Positions 47,641-56,959 of a DNA stretch of 64,000 nucleotides are shown here, one piece after another. Origin of the DNA: Candidatus Caldilinea saccharophila (GTDB lineage: Bacteria; Chloroflexota; Anaerolineae; Caldilineales; Caldilineaceae); assembly GCA_016710365.1 (NCBI GenBank), contig JADJVW010000003.1, forward strand, positions 340,051-404,050. Reading direction: 5' to 3'. Position 1 is the first letter of the stretch. Each line of letters begins with the position of its first letter. The translations under genes were made by a program, and so were the position numbers. The notes under the pieces are model-generated. The model ran no database searches and had not been told where the DNA came from. It worked only from the letters and a program-made list of their open reading frames with translations.

Positions 47641-47751
47641 CGCGCGATTTCGCCGTCTACCATTCACAGGACAAGAGACGCCGCCGAACGCACCGTTTGG
47701 CGGCGCCTATGTAGATACCAGAACCGATAGAACCAAGAAAAGGAGAGCTAT

Positions 47752-48648
47752 ATGACAACCGTACAAAAATCGTCGCCCTGGCTTGCGTTGATCCTCATGT
47801 TGGCGTTGGCGCTAAGTGCGTGCGCGCCGCTTGTTCCAGCGACAACGCCGATGGCTGAAGAAACTTCTTCTGCGGAAGCTACACCCGCCGCTGTTCAGGA
47901 TGCGCTTCCCAGCGTTGTTGATGACCTGCCGGACTTGGGTGGGCGGGCGGTGAGTGCGGCGATGGCAAACGACTACACGCCGCTGCAATTCATCGACCCG
48001 GCGACGGGCGAGGCGGTGGGCTGGGAGTACGACGCGGTGACGGAGATTTGCCGCCGGCTCAATTGCGTGGTGGAGTGGAACAACTCCTCGTGGGAGGCGA
48101 TGATTCCGGCCATCAGTGCGGGTCAGTTCGACATCGGCATGGACGGCATCACGATCACCGAGGAACGGGCGCAGCAGGTGGATTTCAGCGCGCCGTACAT
48201 GACTTCGCAGCAGTTCATGCTGGTGAGCGCCGCCGATGATCGCTTCACGACGCCAGCCGAATTTGCCGCGGACGCCGAGTTGCTGGTGGGGGCGCAGGCA
48301 GGCACCTCCGGCTTCTACACCGCGGTCTACGACATCCTGGACGGCGACGAAGCTAACCCGCGCATCAAGCTCTTCGACACCTTCGGCGCGTCCGTCCAGG
48401 CGTTGCTTGCCGGCGACGTGGACATGGTGCTGGTCGATGCGGCGAGCGGTCGCGGCTACATCGGCGCTAACCCGGACAAACTCAAGATCGTGGGCGACGC
48501 CATCAAGTCCGAGGACTTTGGCTTCATCTACCCGCCTGGCTCCGACCTCGTCGCACCCTTCAACGCGGCCATCGAATCGATGCAGCAGGATGGCTACCTG
48601 GACGAGCTGAACACGAAATGGTTCTTTCTCTACGATCCGAGTCAATAA
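47752..48648 (+). CDS. Family 3 extracellular solute-binding lipoprotein (amino-acid-type)
   Basis: 298 residues. Signal peptide with lipobox LSAC, low-complexity spacer, then DLGGRAVSAAMANDYTPLQFIDPATGEAVGWEYDAVTEICRRLN and MDGITITEERAQQVDFSAPYM, the hallmark of SBP_bac_3 proteins binding amino acids. AAAGGAG upstream of the ATG. As with the preceding lipoprotein, no permease/ATPase genes are adjacent; a hairpin repeat 27 bases downstream may terminate transcription. Confidence 0.92.
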   Translation: MTTVQKSSPWLALILMLALALSACAPLVPATTPMAEETSSAEATPAAVQDALPSVVDDLPDLGGRAVSAAMANDYTPLQFIDPATGEAVGWEYDAVTEICRRLNCVVEWNNSSWEAMIPAISAGQFDIGMDGITITEERAQQVDFSAPYMTSQQFMLVSAADDRFTTPAEFAADAELLVGAQAGTSGFYTAVYDILDGDEANPRIKLFDTFGASVQALLAGDVDMVLVDAASGRGYIGANPDKLKIVGDAIKSEDFGFIYPPGSDLVAPFNAAIESMQQDGYLDELNTKWFFLYDPSQ

Positions 48649-48674
48649 AAGCCGTGTATGCATCTACATCTCGT

Positions 48675-48712
48675 CTACCATCCAGGAAGTCTTGAGACTT
48701 CCTGGATGGTAG
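48675..48712. repeat. CCAGGAAG palindrome, 17-bp arms
   Basis: CTACCATCCAGGAAGTC and its complement with a TTGA loop. Member of the same family as 50302-50340 and 55449-55481. May serve as a terminator for the solute-binding protein gene. Confidence 0.85.
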
Positions 48713-48748
48713 AACATGGTTGGCTTTCGGCCACACAGGAGCAAGCTG

Positions 48749-49940
48749 ATGAGTGACGCCTACATTGTGTCTGCGACGCACGGCGATCGGCAAGTTTGGT
48801 GGGACGTTGAAAGATGTGTCGCCGGTTGACTTGGGCGCGCATGTGATGAAAGCCGCGGTCGCGCGCGCCGGGGTCGAGCCGCAGCACCTCGATTTGTACA
48901 GCTTTGGCAACATCCTCAAACACGGCCACGGCCAGCTTGTGCCGCGCCACGCCGCGCTCAAGGCCGGCATTCCCGCTGAAGTGGACGGCTACGCCATCGA
49001 CATGCTCTGCTCGTCGGGCATGATGAGCGTCATCAACGGCGACATGGCGATCCGCGCCGGCGACGCCGACCTGGTCCTCGCCGGTGGCATTGAGTCGATG
49101 TCGCAGGCGGGCTTTGTGCTCAGTGCACGCGCGCGCTGGGGCTACAAGTTGCTCCTCGGCAACGCGGAGCAATTGCAGGACGCGCTGCTCGTCGATGGCC
49201 TCACTGACCCCATCACCGGCGAGCTGATGGGCGAGGAGACGGAGCGCCTCTGCACGCTGCACGGCGTGACGCGCGCCGAACTCGACGAAGTGGCCTATCT
49301 CTCTCAGACGCGTGCGACCGCGGCCACCGCGGCCGGCAACCTGCGCGCCGAAATCGCCCCCTACGAAGTCCGCGAGCGCCGGCGCAACATCACGCTGGCG
49401 GTCGATGAAGGGCTGCGGACGGAAACGACGCTGGAGACGCTGGGTCTGTTGCCGCCGGCGTTCGCCAAGGAGGGCGTGTTGACGGCGGGCAACTCCAGCC
49501 AGCTCTCCGACGGCGCCGCGGCGCTGGTGCTGGCAAGTGAGCAAGCAGTCAAACAATATGGCCTGAAGCCGATTGCAAAAATCCTGGGCGGCGCGTGGGC
49601 GGGCGTCGAGTCGTGGCGCTTTGTCGAGGGGCCGATCCCTGCGATCCGCAAGTTGATGAAAAAGCTGGACGCCGATGTCGCCAGCTTTGACCTGGTGGAG
49701 AACAACGAAGCGTTTGCGCTCAACAACGTGCTGCTGCGCAAGCTGTTGGGCATCCCCTACGACAAGATCAACGTACACGGCGGCGCCATCGCTATGGGCC
49801 ATCCCATCGGCGCATCGGGCGCCCGCATCCTTGTGACGCTGGTGCACGCCCTGCGCACACATGGCAAAGCACGCGGGCTGGCGTCGCTCTGTCATGGCGT
49901 CGGCGGGGCGACTGTGGTGGCGGTGGAGGTGGTGGAGTGA
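48749..49940 (+). CDS. Thiolase (acetyl-CoA C-acyltransferase), frameshifted near the start
   Basis: The ATG at 48749 has AGGAG upstream and encodes MSDAYIVSAT; two bases seem to be missing near 48778, after which the frame continues RTAIGKFGGTLKDVSPVDLGAHV to the end (~398 residues). Nucleophile Cys in DMLCSSGMMSV, NVHGGAIAMGHPIGASGARI and the C-terminal SLCHGVGGA give a full thiolase active site. Degradative (beta-oxidation) or biosynthetic (acetoacetyl-CoA) direction cannot be told from the sequence. Confidence 0.92.
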
Positions 49941-49992
49941 ATCTGGGATCGCGGACGTCTCGTCCGCACCCGGCTGGCGATATGGACTGAAT

Positions 49993-50183
49993 CTAGTGGA
50001 CTGTCAACCAAGAAGCTTTGGTTCGGATGATTGAAAGAGAGCACAGATAAACGCCGATGGCCTCAGATAGACGCAGATGCTTTGCGGCTTTGCTCTTATC
50101 TGCGCTTATCCGAATTTATCTGCGCCTATCTGCGTTCACTTGCTATCGCTCTACTAAAGTTTTACGCTTGACAGTCCACTAGT
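49993..50183. mobile_element. MITE-like element with 15-bp terminal inverted repeats
   Basis: CTAGTGGACTGTCAA at 49993-50007 and its perfect complement at 50169-50183 bound a 191-base non-coding element. The interior has TCTGCG/CGCAGA pairing. The rest of the 49941-50377 gap holds only a palindromic repeat. Confidence 0.85.
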
Positions 50184-50301
50184 TGGCCGACGAAAGAAAG
50201 AATAGACCGCGGATTTGCACGGATTTTTTGAAACGCCGTTGGTCAGCCGCGTTGAGATGTGCTGGCCGGGACGGTGATAGCACTGTTGCACGCTAAGCCG
50301 T

Positions 50302-50340
50302 TGCACCTTCCAGGAAGCTCCGAGCTTCCTGGAAGGTGCA
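50302..50340. repeat. CCAGGAAG palindrome, 19-bp arms
   Basis: TGCACCTTCCAGGAAGCTC and its complement around a single C. Lies 38 bases after the sulfatase stop and could terminate the sulfatase transcript. Confidence 0.88.
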
Positions 50341-50377
50341 GCGGCAATTGCTTTAGACGAACGCACAAGGCAACCGT

Positions 50378-51853
50378 CTACCGCGGGTTGCCTTGTGCAT
50401 CGATGTAATGCCAGTCACTGGCGAAAGCCGTCCGGCCTTCGCCCTCTGGCCCGACGCGTTCGAGCTGGCCTTTGCCGGTGACAGGCTGGCGTGCGCCGTC
50501 GCGTGCGAGGTCGGCGAATTGACAGAACCACGCTTCGAGGTCGCACCGCAGCTCAGCGACCATCGCGCCAACGCTGTCTTCATCGATCAGGTTGTCGCGC
50601 TCGTCCGGGTCTGCCGCAAGGTTGTAAAGTTCGTGCGGGCCGTAGGGATAACGATGGATGTACTTCCATCTTGTCGTGCGGATCATGCGCACCGGGCCGT
50701 ACTCGTCGAACACGACCACGTGGTCGCGCGCCGGCGCTGCGCGGCCGCGCAGCAGCGGTGCAAAGCTGTGCCCAGGCAATCCTTTGGGGATGGCAGCCTT
50801 CAGCCCCACATAATCCAACAGCGTCGGCAGAAGATCGTAGTGGCTGAGCAAGCCGGCGGCAACCGCGCCCGCCGGGGTGTGGCCTGGGTGCGCGGCAATA
50901 AACGGCACTTTGACCGAGGTGTCGTACATGTTCTGCGGGAAGGTGCCGTTGCCTTTGCCCCAAATGCCGTGATGCCCCATGTTCATGCCGTTATCGCTCG
51001 TAAAGATGATCAGCGTCTGCTCGCGCAAGCCGTGCGACTCAAGCCAGTCCAGCAGCGCGCCGACGCCCTGGTCAACCGCCGTGATCGCAGCATAGTAGCC
51101 GCTGAGAAGTTCGCTACGTTTGGCGCCGACGCCGCGCGGCGCCGAGTTGATCTGCCAGGGATGCACGTCTTCATCGGGACAGGTTGCAAACGGGCAGTCG
51201 GCATAGCGCGCCACCAGATCCGGCGGATGTTGGCCCTGTTCCCACGGGCTGTGCGGCGCGGTGTAGTGCACGCTGAGATAAAAGGGCTGTTCATCCTGAC
51301 CATACTGGTCGAGAAACTCGAGCGCGCCCTTGGTTATGACGTCGGTCAGATAGCGCTCGTCAATCTCCATGACGCCGTCGCGCAGGATCGGCGCGTCGTA
51401 GTAGTCGCTCCCGCCGTAGGGAACCACGCGCCAATAGCTGAAGCCCTGCTGCGGCTGGAGGCTGTCGCCCAGATGCCACTTGCCCGAAAGCCCACACCGG
51501 TAGCCATTATGCGCCAGGATCTGCGTGTAGCCGGGCAAGCCGGCCAGATACTCGATCGCACGCGTGTCATCCATAAAGGGCTTGGGACATTGCGCCGCCG
51601 GCAAGTTGCCGGAGCGGATCCAGTCGTGCACGCCGTGCTGCGAGGGCGCCATGCCGGTCAGGATCGACGCGCGCGCCGGCGAGCAGACGGGCGAGGCGCA
51701 GAAAAAGTTGGGGCAATAGAGTCCCTCACGCGCCAGCCGATCAAGATTGGGCGTGATGACCTCCTGATTGCCGGACGCGCCCAACGCCCAGGCGCCCTGG
51801 TCGTCGGTCAGGATAAAGATCACATTAGGGCGCTGCTCACTCACTACGGACAT
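50378..51853 (-). CDS. Type I sulfatase (arylsulfatase family)
   Basis: 491 residues. PNVIFILTDDQG (metal-binding Asp pair), Cys57 in CSPARASILTG, which becomes formylglycine, GLSGKWHLG and IIFTSDNGMNMGHHG. The C-S-P-A-R form is the substrate of FGE or anSME; no such maturase is in the window. No signal peptide, so it probably acts in the cytoplasm on imported sulfated sugars. Its ATG overlaps the end of the upstream sulfatase by 17 bases. Confidence 0.94.
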   Translation of the reverse strand: MSVVSEQRPNVIFILTDDQGAWALGASGNQEVITPNLDRLAREGLYCPNFFCASPVCSPARASILTGMAPSQHGVHDWIRSGNLPAAQCPKPFMDDTRAIEYLAGLPGYTQILAHNGYRCGLSGKWHLGDSLQPQQGFSYWRVVPYGGSDYYDAPILRDGVMEIDERYLTDVITKGALEFLDQYGQDEQPFYLSVHYTAPHSPWEQGQHPPDLVARYADCPFATCPDEDVHPWQINSAPRGVGAKRSELLSGYYAAITAVDQGVGALLDWLESHGLREQTLIIFTSDNGMNMGHHGIWGKGNGTFPQNMYDTSVKVPFIAAHPGHTPAGAVAAGLLSHYDLLPTLLDYVGLKAAIPKGLPGHSFAPLLRGRAAPARDHVVVFDEYGPVRMIRTTRWKYIHRYPYGPHELYNLAADPDERDNLIDEDSVGAMVAELRCDLEAWFCQFADLARDGARQPVTGKGQLERVGPEGEGRTAFASDWHYIDAQGNPR

Positions 51854-53327
51854 CCTCCTGGCTGCGGTCGGCGATGCCGAGACGTTGGAACTGCTCGGAC
51901 GGCGCGTCGTTGTCCTGCATCAACGCCACCAGATGGCGCAGCAGGCGATCCTCCAACTCGGCATCGGCCAGCGGCGTCTGCTGTTGGGGATCGTTCTGCA
52001 CGTCAAAGAGCATCGTGCCATACGGGGACGGGTTGAAGCGGAAGCGCGCCGGGATTTTAAGCAGCCGACAGCCTTTGGTGAACGGGAACGGCTCCGCCAG
52101 TTGAATCTCCTGGAGTTCCTCGACCTCGAAGCGATTGCGCATGTGGGTGGGCATGAGGGTGTACTCAAAACATGGCTCGTTGTCCGGCGATGCGCACGAC
52201 CGCATATACACATAGCGCCCATCGACCACATTGACGTGGCCGCCAAAGATGCCGAACAACCCTGCCTCGCGCAGCGGTTGGTCGTTTTCGATGACACCGC
52301 GCAGCGGCCTGCCCTGCATGTCCACCGGGATCGGAACTTCAAAGTAGTCGAGCAATGTCGGCGCCATGTCGATCATCTGGACAAGAGAACGCCGTCGCTC
52401 GCCATGAATGCGGCTGCGCGGATCCCAGATCAAGAGCGGAACATGCGCGATCTCGTTGAACATGGGCTGCACCATCTTGGCCCACCACTCATGCTCGCCG
52501 AGCAGGAAGCCGTGGTCGGTGTTGACGATCAGCATCGTGTCGTCCCACAGGTTCAGCTCATCCATCAAGTCGAGCACCTTGCCGAGATGGTGGTCGCACA
52601 TGCTGAGCAGCGCGGCGTACTCGAAGCGCATGTGCTCGACCATCTCCGGGCTTTCGGTGACGGGCGCATAGGGCGGCCAGTCGAAATGCGGGCCGTCATA
52701 GTCGTGCGGGTAGAGTTCCTTGTACTTGGCTTGCGTGAAGAAAGGCTCGTGCGGGTCGAACGTTTCCAGTTGCAGGAACCAGTTATCGGCGGCGGCATTG
52801 CGACGGATGAATTCTTCACCGAGGCGGAAGACCTGCGGCTGCGGCTGATCCTGCTCATCGGGCATATAGCTGCGGTTGACCCAGTCCTGCCGCCACATGT
52901 CGCCAGGGTGATTGGTGGTCTTCGGCGGCGTCGGGAAATCGCCGACCACCGCCTTCCACGGATCGCCCTCCTGGCCGCGCACCAGTTCGCAGGTGCTGTA
53001 GCGCGTGTGATAGGTGGCGCCGCCGTCCTCCCAATAGTGCTGGTGATCCGTAATCAGATGCGTGTGGACGCCGTGCTGCTTAAGCAGTTCGGGCATCGAG
53101 TCGTCGAAAGGCTCCAGCGGCCCCCAACTGCGGTGCAGGAAGTTATAGCGCCCTGTGTGCAGCTCGCGGCGCGCGGGCATGCACGGCATACTGGAGACGT
53201 ACGCATTTTCGAAGAGCACAGTGCGTTCGGCCAGCCGGGCAAAATTGGGCGCGTGCGTCCAGTCACAGCCATAGGGCGGCAGATGGCGGCGGTTCAATGT
53301 ATCAAACATCACCATGATGACTTTCAT
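51837..53327 (-). CDS. Sulfatase family hydrolase
   Basis: 496 residues from ATG 53327 (AAAGGA upstream). MVMFDTLNRRHLPPYGCD, Cys49 in PCMPARRELHTGRYNF (C-x-P-x-R, with Met instead of Ser/Cys at the second position), DHQHYWEDGGATYH, and NTDHGFLLGEHEWWAK. Longer sequence-type of the sulfatase superfamily, distinct from its neighbour, so the pair probably removes sulfate from two positions or linkages. Organised with the sugar ABC importer upstream on the same strand. Confidence 0.92.
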   Translation of the reverse strand: MKVIMVMFDTLNRRHLPPYGCDWTHAPNFARLAERTVLFENAYVSSMPCMPARRELHTGRYNFLHRSWGPLEPFDDSMPELLKQHGVHTHLITDHQHYWEDGGATYHTRYSTCELVRGQEGDPWKAVVGDFPTPPKTTNHPGDMWRQDWVNRSYMPDEQDQPQPQVFRLGEEFIRRNAAADNWFLQLETFDPHEPFFTQAKYKELYPHDYDGPHFDWPPYAPVTESPEMVEHMRFEYAALLSMCDHHLGKVLDLMDELNLWDDTMLIVNTDHGFLLGEHEWWAKMVQPMFNEIAHVPLLIWDPRSRIHGERRRSLVQMIDMAPTLLDYFEVPIPVDMQGRPLRGVIENDQPLREAGLFGIFGGHVNVVDGRYVYMRSCASPDNEPCFEYTLMPTHMRNRFEVEELQEIQLAEPFPFTKGCRLLKIPARFRFNPSPYGTMLFDVQNDPQQQTPLADAELEDRLLRHLVALMQDNDAPSEQFQRLGIADRSQEDVRSE

Positions 53328-53362
53328 CGAATCAGTCCTTTCTGACAAGAAATTTGCAACAG

Positions 53363-53597
53363 AACCACGAAGTCTCAACGCACACAAAGGGGCGCAAAGA
53401 GCAGCGCTGACAAATCCGGCTCAACTGGAATTGATGTGGTCGGGTCTTACGTGCCGGAGACGGGCTGATCGTTGTCTGCTCGACCGAAGCACCGCAAGCC
53501 CGCCCCCGGCACGTAACCACACGAGAGCCGCTTGACCCACAAATCCTTGCTGGCGGCTTTCTTTGTGCTTCTTTGCGCCCTTTGAGACTTCGTGGTT
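53363..53597. mobile_element. Composite MITE-like element with 16-bp terminal inverted repeats
   Basis: AACCACGAAGTCTCAA (53363-53378) is repeated inverted at 53582-53597. Inside are GGGGCGCAAAGA/TCTTTGCGCCC-type pairing and a second palindrome, TTACGTGCCGG at 53447-53457 with its complement at 53506-53516, suggesting one element inserted in another. No gene. Confidence 0.82.
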
Positions 53598-53609
53598 AAG
53601 CTTTACATG

Positions 53610-54494
53610 CTACCCTTTCAGACCGGAAGTGGCGACGCCCTGCACCAGGAAGCGCTGGAGCAGTAGAAAGACAAAGATGACGGGCAGCGTGATGATCACA
53701 GACGCGGCCATCATCTCCCCCCAGCGAGAAGGATTTTGCGCCACGATCGCCAGGCCGGCCTGCAGCGTCTTCATGCTGTTTTCCTTGACGACGATGACGG
53801 GCCAGAGGAGGTCATTCCACGCCCACAGGAAGGCAAACAGCCCCATCGTGCCGACAACTGGCGCTGAATTAGGCATCAGCAGCGACCAATAGATGCGCAA
53901 GCGTGACGCGCCGTCGATACGTGCGGCGTCTTCCAACTCCTTCGGAAAGCCCAGGAAGAACTGGCGGAAAATAAAGATGCCGTAGACGGTGACGAGGTGC
54001 GGGAAGACGATGCCGGCGTAGCTGTTCATCAGCCCAATGCCGCCGTTCCCGAGCAGATCGTTGCCGCCGGCAAAGGGGAAACGCCGGATCAAAATAAAGA
54101 GTGGCAGCACCAGCACCTCAAAAGGCACGGTCATGGTGATGAGCACGGCCAAGAAGAGCACGTCGCGGCCGCGGAAGTGCAACCGGGCAAAGGCGAAGCC
54201 CGCCATCGAGCACAGAATGATCTGAGCGACGACGGCGATCAGCGTCACGAAGATCGTGTTGCGAAAGAGCACTTCCATGTTGAGATCGCGGAAGATATAG
54301 GTGTAATTTTCCCAATCCAACTGCGAGGGGATCCACTTGATGCCAGGCGTGAAGATCTCGGCGTCGATTTTGAGCGAAGTGGAGACCATCCAGAAAAAAG
54401 GGAGCAACATGAAGAGTGAGATGGTTGCAAGCGCAAAATACGTCAGCGCGCGCGAGAACGCGCCGCCCAGCTTGGGAGAGCTACGTGAGACCAT
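53610..54494 (-). CDS. Carbohydrate ABC transporter permease (MalG/UgpE-like)
   Basis: 294 residues, six membrane spans. The EAA motif is FPKELEDAARIDGASRLRIYWSLLMP. N-terminal TYFALATISLFMLLPFFWMVSTSLK is typical of the MalG side of CUT1 importers. The stop of the other permease lies three bases upstream. No ATPase gene is next to it, so a shared MsiK-like ATPase probably energises the system. Confidence 0.94.
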   Translation of the reverse strand: MVSRSSPKLGGAFSRALTYFALATISLFMLLPFFWMVSTSLKIDAEIFTPGIKWIPSQLDWENYTYIFRDLNMEVLFRNTIFVTLIAVVAQIILCSMAGFAFARLHFRGRDVLFLAVLITMTVPFEVLVLPLFILIRRFPFAGGNDLLGNGGIGLMNSYAGIVFPHLVTVYGIFIFRQFFLGFPKELEDAARIDGASRLRIYWSLLMPNSAPVVGTMGLFAFLWAWNDLLWPVIVVKENSMKTLQAGLAIVAQNPSRWGEMMAASVIITLPVIFVFLLLQRFLVQGVATSGLKG

Positions 54495-54497
54495 GAC

Positions 54498-55424
54498 TTA
54501 AAAATCCTCCCCTTGAAACAGGCGCATGGGGATCGAGAGCAACAGAATAGTCAGCAGTAACACTACCGAGATCGCCGCACCGAGCCCGAAGCGCAGATAG
54601 CCAAACGCCGTCTGGTAGACCTCCCACACCAGCGTATTGGTGGACAAGGAAGGGCCGCCCTGCGTCAGCATGAAGATCAGGCCAAAGCTGCGGAAAATTG
54701 CAATCGTGTAGGTCACCACGACAAAGAGCGTCACCGGGCTGAGCATTGGAATCGTGATGTAGAAGAAGGATTGCCATGCCCTGGCGCCGTCGATCTCGGC
54801 TGCTTCGTAGAGTTCACTGGGAATGCCTTGCAGCCCCGCCAGGAAGATGACCATGTTGCCGCCGATGCCGCCCCACAGCGTAATGACGACCAGGGAGAGC
54901 ATGGCCGTGTTTGGATCGGTCAGCCAGCCCAGGCCGGGCAGCCCCAGGCTGTCGAGCGCTGTATTGGCCAGGCCGCCCTGGGGATTCATGATCCAACGCC
55001 AGACCAGCGCCGTCGCCGCCACCGAAGTGACCACCGGCAGGTAGAAAGCGGTGCGGAAAAAGAGTCTGCCTCGAATCCCTTGATTGAGCAGCGTTGCGAT
55101 GAACAGTGACAGAAAAGTCCCAATCGGCACCGTGCCGACGACATAGAGCAAGGTGTTGCGGATGGCCTTCAAATAGACGTCGTTGGTCAGTATCTCTTGA
55201 TAGTTGCGCAAGCCAACAAAACGGAAATTTGGGGACAGATCGTAGTTGGTAAAGCTGATCACAAGATTGAACACGACCGGATAGAATTTCAACGCGCCCA
55301 GAATCAACAGCGGAATAAAAAGGAACAGCAAGGCGGTGAAACCGTCGCTGTCGAGAATGCGGCTGAGACGGTAGGCGTCATTCTGCTGGGATACGCTCGG
55401 ATTTTTTGCGGCGGTTGCGGCCAT
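54498..55424 (-). CDS. Carbohydrate ABC transporter permease (MalF/UgpA-like)
   Basis: 308 residues from ATG 55424, which has AAGGA 8 bases upstream; the longer frame to 55487 merely translates a palindromic repeat. Six spans, EAA motif IPSELYEAAEIDGARAWQSFFYITIPML. Partner of the MalG-like permease. Confidence 0.94.
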   Translation of the reverse strand: MAATAAKNPSVSQQNDAYRLSRILDSDGFTALLFLFIPLLILGALKFYPVVFNLVISFTNYDLSPNFRFVGLRNYQEILTNDVYLKAIRNTLLYVVGTVPIGTFLSLFIATLLNQGIRGRLFFRTAFYLPVVTSVAATALVWRWIMNPQGGLANTALDSLGLPGLGWLTDPNTAMLSLVVITLWGGIGGNMVIFLAGLQGIPSELYEAAEIDGARAWQSFFYITIPMLSPVTLFVVVTYTIAIFRSFGLIFMLTQGGPSLSTNTLVWEVYQTAFGYLRFGLGAAISVVLLLTILLLSIPMRLFQGEDF

Positions 55425-55448
55425 ACTGGAGTCCTTCTCCCAGAATTC

Positions 55449-55481
55449 ACCTTCCAGGAAGCTTCGAGCTTCCTGGAAGGT
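55449..55481. repeat. CCAGGAAG palindrome, 15-bp arms
   Basis: ACCTTCCAGGAAGCT, loop TCG, and complement. In the gap between the solute-binding protein and MalF-like genes of one operon, where it could act as an attenuator or mRNA-stability stem that keeps binding-protein mRNA in excess. Confidence 0.88.
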
Positions 55482-55519
55482 CGCCATCAGGAAGTTTTAA
55501 TGAATGTTGCGTGCTGCGC

Positions 55520-56851
55520 CTACTCGGCCAGAATGTTGTTGACGGCGTCGGCGGCTTCCTGCATCGCCACCTCGACGGACTTCTCGCCGCGCAGGATGGC
55601 TTCGAGCGCCTGCGCGGTCGGACGGAAGATCTCCGCCATGCGGTGGTATTTCGGATAGACGGTGGCCGTTTCCGCAGCCTTGGCCATCACCCGCATGTTC
55701 TCGGTGACAAAATCGGCGTCCGCCAGGGAAATGCGCGGCGCCAGCGAGTTGAAGGAGCCCGTGTAGATGGCCAACTGCTCCGGCAAAGTGATGAATTGCA
55801 GCAGCGCCCACGTTGCATCGGGTTTTGTGGTCAGCTTGGAGATGAAGAACTTGTTGATCCAGACGTGCGTGCGCGCCTCCTTGTTGGCCGCGGGCGGCGC
55901 CGCCTTGAGCAGCGGCAGCGTCTCCGGCGCGTAGAGTCGTGCGGCAATTTCGGGGCCTTCGTTGGAGATGGTGAGCACGCCCTTGCCGGTGTGCAGCGCT
56001 GACAGTTCGCCCTGATTCTCAAAGGGTGGGTACATGGCCGACTGATCCTCGAGCACCAGGGTGCGCAGGAAATCGGCGGTTTCGAGCGATTCCGGCTCGG
56101 CCAGCAGTGACTGCGTGTTATCCTCGTTGAGCAGCTTGCCGCCCGCCGCCGCCAGTAGCGCGACAAAGACCTGGAAGTCATTCTGCCAGTTGATTGTGTT
56201 TGGCGGGAAGTGAAAGCCGGTGCGCACAAATTCGTCGCCGTCGCGGATGGTCGCCGCTTTAGCCATCTCGCGCAGCTCCGCCCACGTCGCCGGCGGTGCA
56301 GTGTAGCCCACCTCCGCCAGCAGATCCTCGCGGTACCACGGCGTGCGCACATCCAGGCGATAGGGAATCGCCAACACCTGCCCATCGATCGTCACGTCAT
56401 CGCGCGTGGAGGGCATGAAGTCCTCCCAGTTCCATTCATCCGCCGTCTCGATGTAGTCGTCCAGCGGCAGGATCCAGTCGCGGTAGGCAAACTGTGGTAC
56501 AAAGATCGCGCCGCCCTGCATCAGATCGGGCGTGACGCCGCCGGCAAAGGCCGTGGTCAGCTCTTCGTTGTACTTGTTCCACGCTGTGTAATTGATATCG
56601 ACCGTGATCTCCGGGTGGATTTCGGCAAAGGCAGGCAGGATCTGCTGGTCGAGGGCTTCTTTGGTCGAGTCAAAGTAGTCGACCATGGTGACGAGTAACT
56701 TGACGGGCTCGGCGGCTGGCGCGGCCGCGCCGGCGTTAGGCGCTGCGCCGGTGGATGGCGTCGCGGCTGGCGCACAGGCAGCAAGTCCCAAGGCAACTCC
56801 CGTGTAGCCGGCAAATTTGAGAAACGTCCGGCGCGATAGATCGCTGGTCAT
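55520..56851 (-). CDS. Extracellular sugar-binding lipoprotein (family 1)
   Basis: 443 residues from ATG 56851, which has AAAGGAG 9 bases upstream; an ATG three codons earlier overlaps that site. Twin-arginine-like SRRTFLKFAG and lipobox LAACAP, so a Tat-exported lipoprotein. Family 1 features: NYTAWNKYNEELTTAFAGGVTPDLMQGG and WINKFFISKLTTKPDATWALLQFI. First gene of the operon with both permeases and the two sulfatases, so the ligand is likely a sulfated oligosaccharide (inference). Confidence 0.93.
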   Translation of the reverse strand: MTSDLSRRTFLKFAGYTGVALGLAACAPAATPSTGAAPNAGAAAPAAEPVKLLVTMVDYFDSTKEALDQQILPAFAEIHPEITVDINYTAWNKYNEELTTAFAGGVTPDLMQGGAIFVPQFAYRDWILPLDDYIETADEWNWEDFMPSTRDDVTIDGQVLAIPYRLDVRTPWYREDLLAEVGYTAPPATWAELREMAKAATIRDGDEFVRTGFHFPPNTINWQNDFQVFVALLAAAGGKLLNEDNTQSLLAEPESLETADFLRTLVLEDQSAMYPPFENQGELSALHTGKGVLTISNEGPEIAARLYAPETLPLLKAAPPAANKEARTHVWINKFFISKLTTKPDATWALLQFITLPEQLAIYTGSFNSLAPRISLADADFVTENMRVMAKAAETATVYPKYHRMAEIFRPTAQALEAILRGEKSVEVAMQEAADAVNNILAE

Positions 56852-56881
56852 AGCTGACATCTCCTTTGATTTAAATTTACG

Positions 56882-56909
56882 GTGAAAATCGGTTCAGACG
56901 CGGTATAAT
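56882..56909 (+). promoter_or_regulatory. Candidate promoter of the response regulator gene
   Basis: Perfect -10 TATAAT at 56904-56909, 16-base spacer, poor -35 GTGAAA at 56882-56887, 51 bases before the ATG at 56960. It lies in the divergent region shared with the sugar-binding protein gene. Confidence 0.45.
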
Positions 56910-56959
56910 CGGCGCAAGCAGCATAGCAGTGATCGATATGACATGAGTATGACACAAAC

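Noticed and set aside
49941..50377. tRNA or small RNA gene in the gap after the thiolase
   Set aside because: No cloverleaf could be drawn; the pairing is explained by a MITE with terminal inverted repeats and a CCAGGAAG palindrome.
55425..55487. N-terminal extension of the MalF-like permease
   Set aside because: The extra residues are the translation of a palindromic repeat; the downstream ATG has a good ribosome binding site.
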